NCBI GenBank assembly: GCA_003481745.1 | Contig: QULP01000008.1 | Span: forward strand, 1-64,000 | Length of the DNA: 64,000 nucleotides | Direction: 5' to 3' | From: Firmicutes bacterium OM04-13BH | GTDB taxonomy: Bacteria; Bacillota; Clostridia; Lachnospirales; Lachnospiraceae | In this document: positions 43,186-51,539 of the stretch, in pieces | How positions within the stretch are numbered: the stretch's first letter is position 1 | How the letters are laid out: each line of letters opens with the position of its first letter | The notes under the pieces: model-generated | The model's database searches: none | What the model was told of the DNA's origin: nothing | The model's input: the letters and a program-made list of their open reading frames with translations, nothing else | Translations under genes and position numbers: made by a program

Positions 43186-43529
43186 CAAAGAAACGCCGCC
43201 GTCCGATCCATCTTCATGTGATGGTGTCGGAGACGGAGCAGGCCCTGATTCAAGAACGTATGGCGGAGGCTGGCATCCGTAATATGGGAGCCTATATGCG
43301 GAAAATGGCCCTGAGTGGGTATGTGCTTCATGTTGACCTTTCGCCTGTTCGTGAGCTGGTTTCGCTCCAGCGGCGCTGCTCCAACAATCTGAACCAAGTG
43401 GCAATTCAAGCCAACACCTACGGCGCGATTTATCCCGAAGAACTCGCGGCCTTGCAGCGGGACTATGCCGCTTTGTGGGGGCCTCTGTCTGATCTCTTGA
43501 AACAGCTCTCCGCGCTGGTAGAGCTCTGA
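43182..43529 (+). CDS. mobC: MobC family relaxosome protein
   Basis: A 115-residue accessory protein that helps the relaxase at oriT. A ribbon-helix-helix-like N-terminus (HLHVMVSETEQALIQERM) and the MobC signature (MGAYMRKMALSGYV, LVSLQRRCSNNLNQVAIQAN) are clear. It precedes the relaxase gene, with a palindrome copy between them. Confidence 0.9.
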   Translation: MTKKRRRPIHLHVMVSETEQALIQERMAEAGIRNMGAYMRKMALSGYVLHVDLSPVRELVSLQRRCSNNLNQVAIQANTYGAIYPEELAALQRDYAALWGPLSDLLKQLSALVEL

Positions 43530-43627
43530 CCCATCCGGGGAGTGGTTGATACCGCTCCCCGGCTTTTTCTACTTCGGGACAAAGTGTCCCAAAGTAAAAA
43601 TACTGTTTGCCGGAAGGAGGGATTTTT

Positions 43628-45034
43628 ACGGCGACCACCTACATCCGCCCTTATAAAACAGCGGCGGGAAAAAGTGCAATTCAAACGATGGAGGATCGTT
43701 TTACCTATGGCCTGAACCCGGAAAAGCTGGGAGCCGTATCTTCCTATCTCTGCGATCCGAACACGGCTCCCGCCGAGTTTCTTCTGGTAAAAAGTCAATA
43801 CCTTGCAGAGACAGGCCGGGCCGTATCTCGCGGGGCACTGTTCTTTCAGATCCGGCAGGCGTTTCTGCCCGGGGAGGTTACGGCAGAAGAAGCAAACCGT
43901 ATCGGTTATGAAACGGCGATGCGCTGGACAAAGGGAAAGCATCAATTCTTTGTCTGTACGCATACCGATAAGGCCCATATCCACAATCACATTTATTTTA
44001 ATGCAACGGCCTTTGATCGCTCCCGGAAATTTCATAATTTCATTGGTTCGTCCTTTGCCCTGCGGCGGCTCTCTGACCGCGTGTGCATCGAACATGAACT
44101 GTCTGTTATCCAAAATCCGCGCCAGCACAGCAAGGGCTGCTTTCTTCACTATGGCCAGTGGATCGGAGAAAAGCCACCCTCTGCCAAGCAGCGGGTACGG
44201 CTGGCTATTCTCGCGGCTTTGGAGAAAAAGCCCACAGACTTTTCCGACTTTCTTCGTCTCATGGAGGAGTCCGGCTTTTCGGTGAAACAGGGACGCGGCG
44301 GTGTCATCTCATTCCTTGCGCCCGGGCAGGAAAAACCGACTCGGCTCCGGGCTTCTACACTGGGAGCCGGATTTGACCCGGAGGACATCAAGGCAGTAAT
44401 TGCCGGGGAACGTCCACTCCCTGAGCTGCCAGAGGAGCCCACGATTCCGCCACGGCGAGTTAATCTCATCATCGACATTCAAGAGCGCATGGCCCAGGGC
44501 AAGGGCCCGGCCTATGAACGATGGGCCAAGGTCTACAACTTAAAGCAGATGGCGGCTGCACTCCAGTATTTGCAGGAGCATCATCTGACAGACTATGCGG
44601 CGCTGACGGCCAGCACCGAGGCTGCGGTGGATCACTTTCACAAGCTGTCTGACGAGCTCCGCACAACGGAGGAGACTCTTTCCAAAACCTCGGAGCTGAT
44701 GGTTGCCACGGTGGACTATGCCAAGACCCGCCCGGTATTCGATGGGTACAAGGCTGCGCGGTACAGCAAAAAGTATCTGGCCCAGCATGAAGCAGAGCTT
44801 GCCACTTACCGGGCGGCAAAAGATACCATGAACACCATACTGAACGGCGCAAAGCTCCCTAAGATTGAAGCACTAAAAAAATCCCGCCGTGAGCTGGCAG
44901 GACAGAAAAAAGAGCTTTATGCAGAATACCGGGAGGCCCAGCGGCAAATGCGGGAGGCCGTGGCAATAAAAGCGAACATTGATCATCTGCTCGGCATAAC
45001 AGACGAGCGTGAAAATAAGGCCCAGGAACGATAG
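43628..45034 (+). CDS. Relaxase (mobilisation nuclease), ACG start
   Basis: About 468 residues. The relaxase domain occupies the first 200, with the HTDKAHIHNHIYFN metal-binding His triad (MOBP/VirD2 type) and an early tyrosine in TTYIRPYK. A long helical C-terminus follows. The family N-terminus is M-A-T-T-Y-I-R-P-Y-K. The only codon in that place is ACG at 43628, 7 nt after AGGAGG (43615-43620); no ATG, GTG or TTG is in frame nearby. The open frame extends only to about 43607 upstream. Confidence 0.88.
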   Translation, partial: TATTYIRPYKTAAGKSAIQTMEDRFTYGLNPEKLGAVSSYLCDPNTAPAEFLLVKSQYLAETGRAVSRGALFFQIRQAFLPGEVTAEEANRIGYETAMRWTKGKHQFFVCTHTDKAHIHNHIYFNATAFDRSRKFHNFIGSSFALRRLSDRVCIEHELSVIQNPRQHSKGCFLHYGQWIGEKPPSAKQRVRLAILAALEKKPTDFSDFLRLMEESGFSVKQGRGGVISFLAPGQEKPTRLRASTLGAGFDPEDIKAVIAGERPLPELPEEPTIPPRRVNLIIDIQERMAQGKGPAYERWAKVYNLKQMAAALQYLQEHHLTDYAALTASTEAAVDHFHKLSDELRTTEETLSKTSELMVATVDYAKTRPVFDGYKAARYSKKYLAQHEAELATYRAAKDTMNTILNGAKLPKIEALKKSRRELAGQKKELYAEYREAQRQMREAVAIKANIDHLLGITDERENKAQER

Positions 45035-45123
45035 TGACGGGCCGCAGACTACGGTGCAGCGCACCGGGACTTTGGGACAATTTGTCCCAAAGTACAGCGG
45101 GTTTGGGGAGATCCCCAACAAGC

Positions 45124-45153
45124 ATTTTTGCGGGCCCTGCGCCCTGCAAAAAT
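45124..45153 (+). other. Candidate oriT-like inverted repeat after the relaxase gene
   Basis: ATTTTTGC (45124-45131) and GCAAAAAT (45146-45153) flank GGGCCCTGCGCCCT. The TGCGCCCT core resembles nick regions of some MOB relaxases. The palindrome GTGTGGCCACAC follows near 45160. Assignment as oriT is speculative. Confidence 0.3.
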
Positions 45154-45236
45154 TTCGGAGTGTGGCCACACCCGAATTGCTTGCCAAAACGCGCAACCCG
45201 CAACATGGCGCAAAAAAACGGAGGTTACGCTTTCTT

Positions 45237-45596
45237 TTACGTTTCCTCCGTTTCTTTCGATGCTTTCATCGCTTGGATTGTAGCTTCAACGATTTTCAAT
45301 TCTCTTTCGTCCAAGGCGTTCAACATGGCATCAATCCGCTTTCTGCACTCGCTCCCGCTATTCTGGGACGGGTAAAAGTATTGATCCACCGATATATCAA
45401 ACATTGTGACCATCTGATAAAAGGTGTTGAAGCTTGGATGCTGACCATCATTTTCATTATACATAATGGTACGCGGAGCGCGGTCAACAATATAGGCCAG
45501 TTGCTCCTGTGTCATGCCGCTGGCTTCTCTTGCCCGCTTGATGGCGAGCCCTATATCGTGAAAATCAAAGCGTCTTTCATCTCGTTCTATCTTCAT
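45237..45596 (-). CDS. XRE family helix-turn-helix regulator
   Basis: A 119-residue repressor-like protein. The XRE helix-turn-helix (IGLAIKRAREASGMTQEQLAYIVDRAPRTI) is at residues about 15-60, with a helical C-terminus. The start at ATG 45596 follows AGGTGAT. It is divergent from the excisionase-like/two-component operon and probably represses it: the palindrome TTCGAGTCGAA lies in that promoter's spacer. Confidence 0.85.
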   Translation of the reverse strand: MKIERDERRFDFHDIGLAIKRAREASGMTQEQLAYIVDRAPRTIMYNENDGQHPSFNTFYQMVTMFDISVDQYFYPSQNSGSECRKRIDAMLNALDERELKIVEATIQAMKASKETEET

Positions 45597-45697
45597 AACA
45601 TCACCTGATATGATTTTACATTTCATGTGATATTATTTGAACGACTGTATATTTCATACTACTGACTATTTAATTTCACATTCTTTTCTTCCAAAAC

Positions 45698-45726
45698 TTG
45701 TATTGTTCGAGTCGAAGAACTATAAT
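45698..45726 (+). promoter_or_regulatory. Promoter of the cargo regulatory operon with a palindromic operator
   Basis: TTGTAT (45698-45703), 17 bp, TATAAT (45721-45726). The spacer contains TTCGAGTCGAA at 45706-45716, a good fit for an XRE-type operator. Confidence 0.7.
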
Positions 45727-45746
45727 ATACTCTATGGAGGTGCAGA

Positions 45747-45935
45747 ATGGATTATATGACACTAAAAGAGGCCGCCGAAAAATGGGGAGTGACACCTCGT
45801 AGAGTAAATTACTATTGTGCTGCCGGGCGTATTCCTGGTGCTGTAAAGATGGCAACTATCTGGCTAATTCCAAAAGATGCGGAAAAGCCGATTGACGGAA
45901 GGACAAAACAAGGGAAGGGGTTGCACCATGAATAA
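45747..45935 (+). CDS. Excisionase/MerR-like small helix-turn-helix protein
   Basis: A 62-residue protein. MTLKEAAEKWGVTPRRVNYYCAAGRIPGAVKMATIWLIP is the winged helix-turn-helix of the excisionase/MerR-like HTH_17 group. GGAGGTG precedes the ATG. The stop overlaps the response regulator start, so it may act with the two-component system rather than as an excisionase. Confidence 0.75.
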   Translation: MDYMTLKEAAEKWGVTPRRVNYYCAAGRIPGAVKMATIWLIPKDAEKPIDGRTKQGKGLHHE

Positions 45936-46620
45936 AATCCTGATTATAGATGATGACAGAGAACTGTGCGCTTTGATTAAACGTAGCGTACAAGCAGAAA
46001 ACATAGAAGCTGATTTTTGTAATACCGGAAAAGAGGGCTTACAAAAATTAAGAGAGCAGGAGTATCAGCTTGTGGTGCTGGATGTGATGATGCCCGGTAT
46101 GGATGGCTTTGAAACGCTGGAAGAAATCCGCAAAGAGAACAGTCTGCCGATTTTGATGTTCACATCTAAAAATGACAGCATTTCTAAAGTACGGGGCTTA
46201 CGGGCCGGAGCGGACGATTATCTTACAAAACCGTTTGATATGGATGAACTGATTGCCCGTATTGCGTCCCTCATTCGCCGCTACACTCGCTTTAATCAGC
46301 AAGCCGGAGCTGTGCAAAAACTGGATTTTGACGGATTGCAGATTGACCTTGAAAATCGTTCTGTTACGACGGCAAACGGCACTTTTGAACTTCCGCCAAA
46401 GGAATTTGATTTGCTCCTGTACTGTGCAAAGCATCAAGGAAAAATTTTGACCAAACAGCAGATTTATGAGGAAGTATGGGGTGAAGAATATTTCTATGAT
46501 GACAGTAACATTATGGCGATTATCAGCCGACTTCGTAAAAAATTAGAAGTCAATCCTTCAAGCCCAAAGTATATACAAACGGTCAAAGGGATTGGCTACC
46601 GGTTTAATAAGGAGGTGTAG
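45928..46620 (+). CDS. OmpR family response regulator
   Basis: A 230-residue response regulator. The receiver domain has the acidic pair DDD near residue 8, the phosphoacceptor Asp in VLDVMMPG (about 51) and Lys in LTKPFD. The C-terminal winged helix contains RSVTTANGTFELPPKEFDLLL and GIGYRF. It is paired with the histidine kinase directly downstream. Four GCAAGGTT repeats before the ABC transporter gene are its likely binding sites. GGGAAGGGG precedes ATG 45928. Confidence 0.92.
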   Translation: MNKILIIDDDRELCALIKRSVQAENIEADFCNTGKEGLQKLREQEYQLVVLDVMMPGMDGFETLEEIRKENSLPILMFTSKNDSISKVRGLRAGADDYLTKPFDMDELIARIASLIRRYTRFNQQAGAVQKLDFDGLQIDLENRSVTTANGTFELPPKEFDLLLYCAKHQGKILTKQQIYEEVWGEEYFYDDSNIMAIISRLRKKLEVNPSSPKYIQTVKGIGYRFNKEV

Positions 46621-46625
46621 TCAGC

Positions 46626-47543
46626 ATGGAAATTATCGTATTCTTGTCCATTGTGATTGCTGTTGTGGCTGTATTGACTTCCATCGTTCTCGTTCGGCGT
46701 GTAAAAAAACAAATAGCAGAAATGACCGATGTGCTGGTTGATGTGAAAAACGGAAATGGCAACCGGCGTATTCTATCTGCAACAAATGAACTGACAGCAC
46801 CTCTTGCCTATGAAATCAACGAGATCGTTGTGGCCTATGAAAGCAGACTTTCAACTGTACGGCAGACAGAAGAAACCAACCGCCAGCTTATGACGAGCCT
46901 TTCACATGATGTGCGAACGCCCCTTACTACTCTGATTGGGTATCTTGACGCTGCACACAAAGGACTGGTCACAGGAAAAGACCGGGATGATTATATTGAA
47001 ACCGCCCGACGGAAAGCCCATGATCTGAAAGAATATATTGATGTGCTCTTTGACTGGTTCAAGTTAAATTCTAACGAGTTTGCTTTAGAAATCCAGAGCG
47101 TTGAGGCCGCAGAGCTGACAAGAAATATCCTGATTGACTGGATACCGATTTTTGAGGATAAACAGGTTGATTATGACATTGATATTCCCGAACAGCCTGT
47201 CCGGGTAAGATTGGATATGGACAGCTATATGAGGATCATCAATAACCTTATTCAAAATGTAATCGCTCATAGCCATGCGGACAAAATTAAAATTGCCCTG
47301 TCAAAGAAGGAAAATAACATGGAGCTGCTGCTGGCGGATAATGGAGTTGGAATTGAGAAAGAAGATTTGAAACACATTTTTGAACGGCTTTATAAGTGCG
47401 ATAAAGGTCGGTCTGAGAAAGGTAGCGGTCTTGGTCTTTCTATTGTCCATCAGCTTGTAGAAAAGATGGGTGGGAGTATAACAGTTGAAAGTTTGCCGGG
47501 AAAAGGAACTGAATTTATGTTGCTTTTTCCTTTGGAGAGTTAA
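46626..47543 (+). CDS. Sensor histidine kinase
   Basis: A 305-residue membrane kinase with one clear N-terminal transmembrane helix (about 3-24) and no large extracellular loop. The HAMP-like region is followed by the H-box SLSHDVRTPLTTLIGYLD, N-box NNLIQNVIAHS, and the DNGVGIEKEDL and GSGLGLSIVHQ G-boxes. The lack of a sensor loop fits kinases that sense through a partner ABC transporter (Bce-like logic), though this transporter is of another type. Confidence 0.9.
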   Translation: MEIIVFLSIVIAVVAVLTSIVLVRRVKKQIAEMTDVLVDVKNGNGNRRILSATNELTAPLAYEINEIVVAYESRLSTVRQTEETNRQLMTSLSHDVRTPLTTLIGYLDAAHKGLVTGKDRDDYIETARRKAHDLKEYIDVLFDWFKLNSNEFALEIQSVEAAELTRNILIDWIPIFEDKQVDYDIDIPEQPVRVRLDMDSYMRIINNLIQNVIAHSHADKIKIALSKKENNMELLLADNGVGIEKEDLKHIFERLYKCDKGRSEKGSGLGLSIVHQLVEKMGGSITVESLPGKGTEFMLLFPLES

Positions 47544-47597
47544 GCGGGTTCCCGTCTTTATGGCGGGAGCCTTTGTCATTTTACTGGATTTCAAATT

Positions 47598-47651
47598 GCA
47601 AGGTTAATGCAAGGTTGCGGCAAGGTTAATGCAAGGTTGGCATGATAGAAT
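47598..47651 (+). promoter_or_regulatory. Four GCAAGGTT repeats at 11-bp period upstream of the ABC operon
   Basis: Identical 8-mers lie at 47598-47605, 47609-47616, 47620-47627 and 47631-47638, exactly 11 bp apart. The likely -10 TAGAAT follows at about 47646-47651. This is the form of OmpR-family binding arrays placed over the -35 region. Confidence 0.8.
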
Positions 47652-47677
47652 ACCTTACAGAACAGGAGGTTTTGAAT

Positions 47678-48604
47678 ATGGATACAAATTATATCATTGA
47701 AACAAAAAATCTGACGAAGCAATACGGCTCACAAAAGAGTGTGGCTGACTTAAATATCCATGTCAAGCGTGGGAGAATTTATGGTCTGTTGGGCAGAAAC
47801 GGAGCAGGAAAAACCACAACCATGAAAATGCTGTTGGGTTTAACGAAGCCTACTTCCGGTGAGGTCAAAATCTGGGGAAAGTCTTTGCAGGGGAATGAAA
47901 AGAAGTTGCTGCCCCGCATTGGCAGTTTGATTGAGTCCCCTGGTTTTTATCCCAATCTGACCGGCACAGAGAACCTGCGTATCTTTGCGACCCTGCGGGG
48001 CGTACCAAACAATCATGCCATCAAAGATGCTCTGGATTTGGTAGGACTGCCCTACAAAGATAAAAAGCTCTTTTCACAGTATTCTCTTGGTATGAAGCAG
48101 CGGCTTGCTATCGCCCTTGCCGTTATGCACGATCCGGAACTTTTAATTTTGGATGAGCCGATCAACGGTCTCGATCCCATCGGTATTGCAGAAGTACGCT
48201 CCTTTATTCGTGAGCTTTGCGATGCAAGAGGAAAAACCATTTTAATCTCCAGTCACATTCTTTCGGAGATTTCCTTGCTGGCTGACGATATTGGAATTAT
48301 CGACCACGGCGCATTGCTGGAAGAAGAAAGCCTTGCTGAGCTGGAGCAAAAAAGCAGTAAGCATATCCGGTTCACGCTCTCTGATACTGCACAGGCGGCA
48401 AGAATTTTGGAACGCAATTTCCATGAAACCCATTTTTCCATACAAGACGACCACAATCTGCGTCTACACAATATGGAGCTGCCCGTGGGGAAAATTGTAA
48501 CTGCTTTTGTAGAAAATGGATTGGAGGTATCAGAAGCACATACCTGTGAAGAAAGTCTTGAAGATTACTTCAAGCGTGTGACAGGGGGCGAAGGAATTGC
48601 TTAA
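47678..48604 (+). CDS. ABC transporter ATP-binding protein (lantibiotic/bacitracin protection type)
   Basis: A 308-residue ATPase. Walker A GRNGAGKT, the signature YSLGMKQRLA, and Walker B LLILDEPINGLDP are present, followed by a C-terminal extension. The sequence resembles BcrA/LanF-type exporters that remove peptide antibiotics from the membrane. AGGAGG precedes ATG 47678. It forms an operon with two permeases and a lipoprotein, and overlaps the first permease start. Confidence 0.9.
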   Translation: MDTNYIIETKNLTKQYGSQKSVADLNIHVKRGRIYGLLGRNGAGKTTTMKMLLGLTKPTSGEVKIWGKSLQGNEKKLLPRIGSLIESPGFYPNLTGTENLRIFATLRGVPNNHAIKDALDLVGLPYKDKKLFSQYSLGMKQRLAIALAVMHDPELLILDEPINGLDPIGIAEVRSFIRELCDARGKTILISSHILSEISLLADDIGIIDHGALLEEESLAELEQKSSKHIRFTLSDTAQAARILERNFHETHFSIQDDHNLRLHNMELPVGKIVTAFVENGLEVSEAHTCEESLEDYFKRVTGGEGIA

Positions 48605-49382
48605 ACTAATCAAATGCGAATTTTTGAAATTGAAACGGAAGAAATTTATTCCGCTGATTATTCTGGCTGCGTTCCTGTTTCCAATCCCGCTGACTTATCT
48701 GATGACAACGCCCTCTATGATGGAGCGATATACGGATCGGGCAGATGCTTTCGATGGACTATTTAACATGGTGTTGGGATATGGTATCCAGTTTTTACTG
48801 CCCTGCATTATCGGAGTGATTGCCGCTATTCTGTTTTTTATGGAACGCGACAACGATACATTCAAAAATCTGCGTACAATTCCCGTAACCAGCACGCAAA
48901 TGGTACTTGCAAAGATTATTGTCCTTTTTATCTTTGGAATTGTTTTTTGCGTGGCTTCTACCATTGCAACAATTCTTTGCGGAATTGGAACATTAGAAGT
49001 TTATGGAATTGGTTATAAGCTGTTTTTGGCGGTTGAAACGGGGATCTTCATTACGGCAGGAACACTCCCGTTGATTGTCCTTGTTGTCTTTTTCAGTAAG
49101 ACCTATGTTTTTTCCATTTTGCTGTGTGTCTTTTACAGCGTTCTGAACATGAGTGCTACAGCATTGTTTGACACACTGCCTAAAACCATGTTATGGCTTC
49201 TTCCCACGCCACTGACTACATTTTGGAGTGCGGGAGATATGGCGGCTCATGGAATAAAAATGGACTTGGAGCAAATGACAGGGCTAATTCCTTCAACATT
49301 TCAAGTTGTATTCATTCTTGGGATTATGGCATTCGTTTCGTTCTTACTGATTGACAGATTATATAAGCAGAGGGGGGAATAA
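48597..49382 (+). CDS. ABC-2 type permease (LanE/LanG-like), first
   Basis: A 261-residue protein with six hydrophobic segments after a short basic N-terminus (LKLIKCEFLKLKRKKF). This is the typical layout of immunity permeases. It starts with TTG 48597 inside the end of the ATPase gene; AGGGGGCGAAGG upstream supplies the ribosome binding site. It pairs with the second permease. Confidence 0.85.
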   Translation: MLKLIKCEFLKLKRKKFIPLIILAAFLFPIPLTYLMTTPSMMERYTDRADAFDGLFNMVLGYGIQFLLPCIIGVIAAILFFMERDNDTFKNLRTIPVTSTQMVLAKIIVLFIFGIVFCVASTIATILCGIGTLEVYGIGYKLFLAVETGIFITAGTLPLIVLVVFFSKTYVFSILLCVFYSVLNMSATALFDTLPKTMLWLLPTPLTTFWSAGDMAAHGIKMDLEQMTGLIPSTFQVVFILGIMAFVSFLLIDRLYKQRGE

Positions 49383-49384
49383 AC

Positions 49385-50164
49385 ATGGTTCGCATTGTAA
49401 AAACAGAATTTTATAAATTGAAAAGGTATCATATCCTTTGGGCGGGCGTTGCACTTATGCTCCTATCCGTCCTGCTGACCTTGTTTACCTCTATGGCGAA
49501 TGATGGTTCCGTTTGGGATTTCGCCTATCTTACAGAACAGGTCATCAAAAACAATATGTCCATGATTTTTCCGATGTGTATCAGCCTAATTGCTGGATAT
49601 ATGATTTCTCGTGAGCAGACGGATGATACATTGAAAAATATTCTGACTGTGCCGATCTCTTTTAAGAAACTGCTAACCGGGAAATTGATTGTGTGCGGCG
49701 TATTGTCTATTATTTTCGGGCTGATATGCAGTCTGTTTACAATCATAGCAGAAATGATTGTGGGATTTCCCGGCTTTGAGATTTCCTTAGCTCTAAAAGC
49801 AGCCTTGCAGATTACTGCGGTTAATTTCTTTTTATATCTTGCGGTTCTGCCGATTATCACTCTTACTTGTCGGAGGGCAGGCAGCTTTTTAGTCGGTGTA
49901 ATCATTGCTTTTGTCTATGGATATGGAGGGATGTTTGCCGCAGGAAATATGACATTAGCAAACCTTTATCCGATTACCGCAAGTCTTGGAATGGTAGGCT
50001 ACCGTAGCTATGATACCGCAGTCAACTGGAATATCGGAACCTGTTCTTGCAGTCTTGCGCTTGCTGTCGTTATTTCTACCATCTTGATTTTGTGCATGAA
50101 AGAACGAGAAGCAACCCAAACAAAGAAAAAGGCCAAAAAGGTAGCTCCAAAGAAAGGCTGGTGA
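49385..50164 (+). CDS. ABC-2 type permease (LanE/LanG-like), second
   Basis: A 259-residue six-helix permease with a similar N-terminus (VRIVKTEFYKLKRYHILW), paralogous to the first. It starts 3 bp after the first permease's stop, with AGGGGGGAA upstream. The tail is Lys-rich and cytoplasmic. Confidence 0.85.
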   Translation: MVRIVKTEFYKLKRYHILWAGVALMLLSVLLTLFTSMANDGSVWDFAYLTEQVIKNNMSMIFPMCISLIAGYMISREQTDDTLKNILTVPISFKKLLTGKLIVCGVLSIIFGLICSLFTIIAEMIVGFPGFEISLALKAALQITAVNFFLYLAVLPIITLTCRRAGSFLVGVIIAFVYGYGGMFAAGNMTLANLYPITASLGMVGYRSYDTAVNWNIGTCSCSLALAVVISTILILCMKEREATQTKKKAKKVAPKKGW

Positions 50165-50171
50165 TGATTTT

Positions 50172-50633
50172 ATGAAGAAAATAGTTTTAGCATTAACATT
50201 CGTCCTTGTGGGAAGTTTTATGCTTGCTGGCTGTTCAAAAGATGAAATTCTCAATCATTACAATAACATTGTTCAATCTGCGGGCTCCATAGAACTGACA
50301 GGGAAATCGTCACTGCAAGGGGAAAAAGAAAAAGGAATTGATGATTATACAGGGACTTATACGGCTGATTATGCGAACTTTTCAGGTACAGAGTATTTGT
50401 TCGGAGGAACTTCCATAAAGAGAGAAGCCGGTAAGGAACTGTCCATTGATTGCACCTTGGAGATTACGGAAGGTACTGCAAAAGTATTTTGGATTTCTGG
50501 ATCTGATGAAGCAGTCACGTTGATTGAAGCAACCGGAACTTATAGTGACACAATTACACTTCCTGATGGTGGAAATTATATTGGCATTGAATGTGAGAAT
50601 TTCACTGGAAACATTGAATTAAATATTGAATAA
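50172..50633 (+). CDS. Lipoprotein of the ABC exporter operon
   Basis: A 153-residue predicted lipoprotein: signal peptide with lipobox LAGC (Cys near residue 20), then a small beta-rich domain. Position as the last gene of the immunity operon suggests a LanI-like accessory that binds peptide antibiotic outside the membrane. The sequence itself is not of a family I can name. Confidence 0.75.
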   Translation: MKKIVLALTFVLVGSFMLAGCSKDEILNHYNNIVQSAGSIELTGKSSLQGEKEKGIDDYTGTYTADYANFSGTEYLFGGTSIKREAGKELSIDCTLEITEGTAKVFWISGSDEAVTLIEATGTYSDTITLPDGGNYIGIECENFTGNIELNIE

Positions 50634-51069
50634 TACTCTGCCGGACGACGGCAAAAGAAAAAAAGCCGTCGTAGAGCAGACAATTTGACACGCCCATTTG
50701 AAACGGCGGCTTTGATTTTCAGAGCCGCCGTTTCTTTGCGTTTGCACAAACCAATGACGACTTGCAGGGACACGGTAGCCGATTGGAGGTTATTTTGCCG
50801 TGTCCTTTTCTCTTTTTCGCAGTATCCATGATCTGCACCAGCTAAAAAAAGCGTAGCCCCTCCATCGGAGCAGTCCGGCTTTGAATGTGAAATTAAACAG
50901 TACATAACCGATAATATATTTTCGTGCGCTTGTGTGGCCTTGTGTCGCGCAGGCGTATTTTGCTTTCCAGACTTCGAGACAAAGTGTCCCGAGGTGCGGT
51001 GCCGTTCTCCGCCATTACTCCATTTCGTTTCCGACCAACCCCGAACAAACTGAAATGGAGGATTTTACG
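50634..51069 (+). other. Non-coding gap with serial hairpins and one palindrome copy
   Basis: GACGACGGC/GCCGTCGT (50643-50671) and AAACGGCGGCT/AGCCGCCGTTT (50701-50733) form two terminator-like hairpins that close the cargo operon. A GACACGG/CCGTGTC inverted repeat lies at about 50768-50803. The palindrome copy 50976-50990 marks the return to the element backbone. No convincing gene is seen before 51070. Confidence 0.6.
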
Positions 51070-51480
51070 ATGACTACTATCAATCTGAAAGATCTTTATT
51101 ATTGGTACACGCAGGATCAGCTTATCGAAGTTTCTGACGAGGTTGCCGAGGTATTCAAGGCCGATGCCCGTTATGAAATGGCCTACCAGCGGCGGCTCTC
51201 CCGGCACAAGGCGCAGTATTCTCTGGACTGCGATGACGGGATTGAGTATTCCGCTTGCCTGCATGAGCCGACCCCGCAGGAGCTCCTTGAACGGATGGAA
51301 ACCTTTCTTCGTCTGTGGAACGCTCTCAATTCTCTGCCGGAGATCCAAGGCCGTAGAATTGACGCACATATCATTCTTGGCAAGTCGATTAAGGAAATTG
51401 CCGAGGCCGAGGGCGTACATGAGGAGTCTATTCGCCAGTCGATCAAGCGTGGCCTTGAACGCATGAAAAAAACTTTTTGA
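51070..51480 (+). CDS. Sigma-70-like / region 4-type DNA-binding factor of the ICE
   Basis: A 136-residue protein. The C-terminal helix-turn-helix LGKSIKEIAEAEGVHEESIRQSIKRGLERMKK matches sigma region 4, while the N-terminal part lacks recognisable region 2. Such sigma-like proteins regulate conjugative transposons of this group (compare Tn916 orf7). ATG 51070 with GGAGG upstream is preferred; the frame runs further upstream through a palindrome copy. Confidence 0.8.
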   Translation: MTTINLKDLYYWYTQDQLIEVSDEVAEVFKADARYEMAYQRRLSRHKAQYSLDCDDGIEYSACLHEPTPQELLERMETFLRLWNALNSLPEIQGRRIDAHIILGKSIKEIAEAEGVHEESIRQSIKRGLERMKKTF

Positions 51481-51539
51481 TTTTTTCTTCTTAACCCACT
51501 TGGAATTGATGAAAAAATGTCTCGGTTTATGAGAGGAGG

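Noticed and set aside
42292-43638. Minus-strand open frame of 448 codons opposite the mobilisation genes
   Set aside because: It overlaps three plus-strand genes with clear starts and family matches; it is an antisense frame in GC-rich DNA.
47598-47638. Four short direct repeats considered as a CRISPR array
   Set aside because: Repeats are 8 bp with 3-bp gaps; there are no unique spacers and no cas genes. They fit a regulator binding array.
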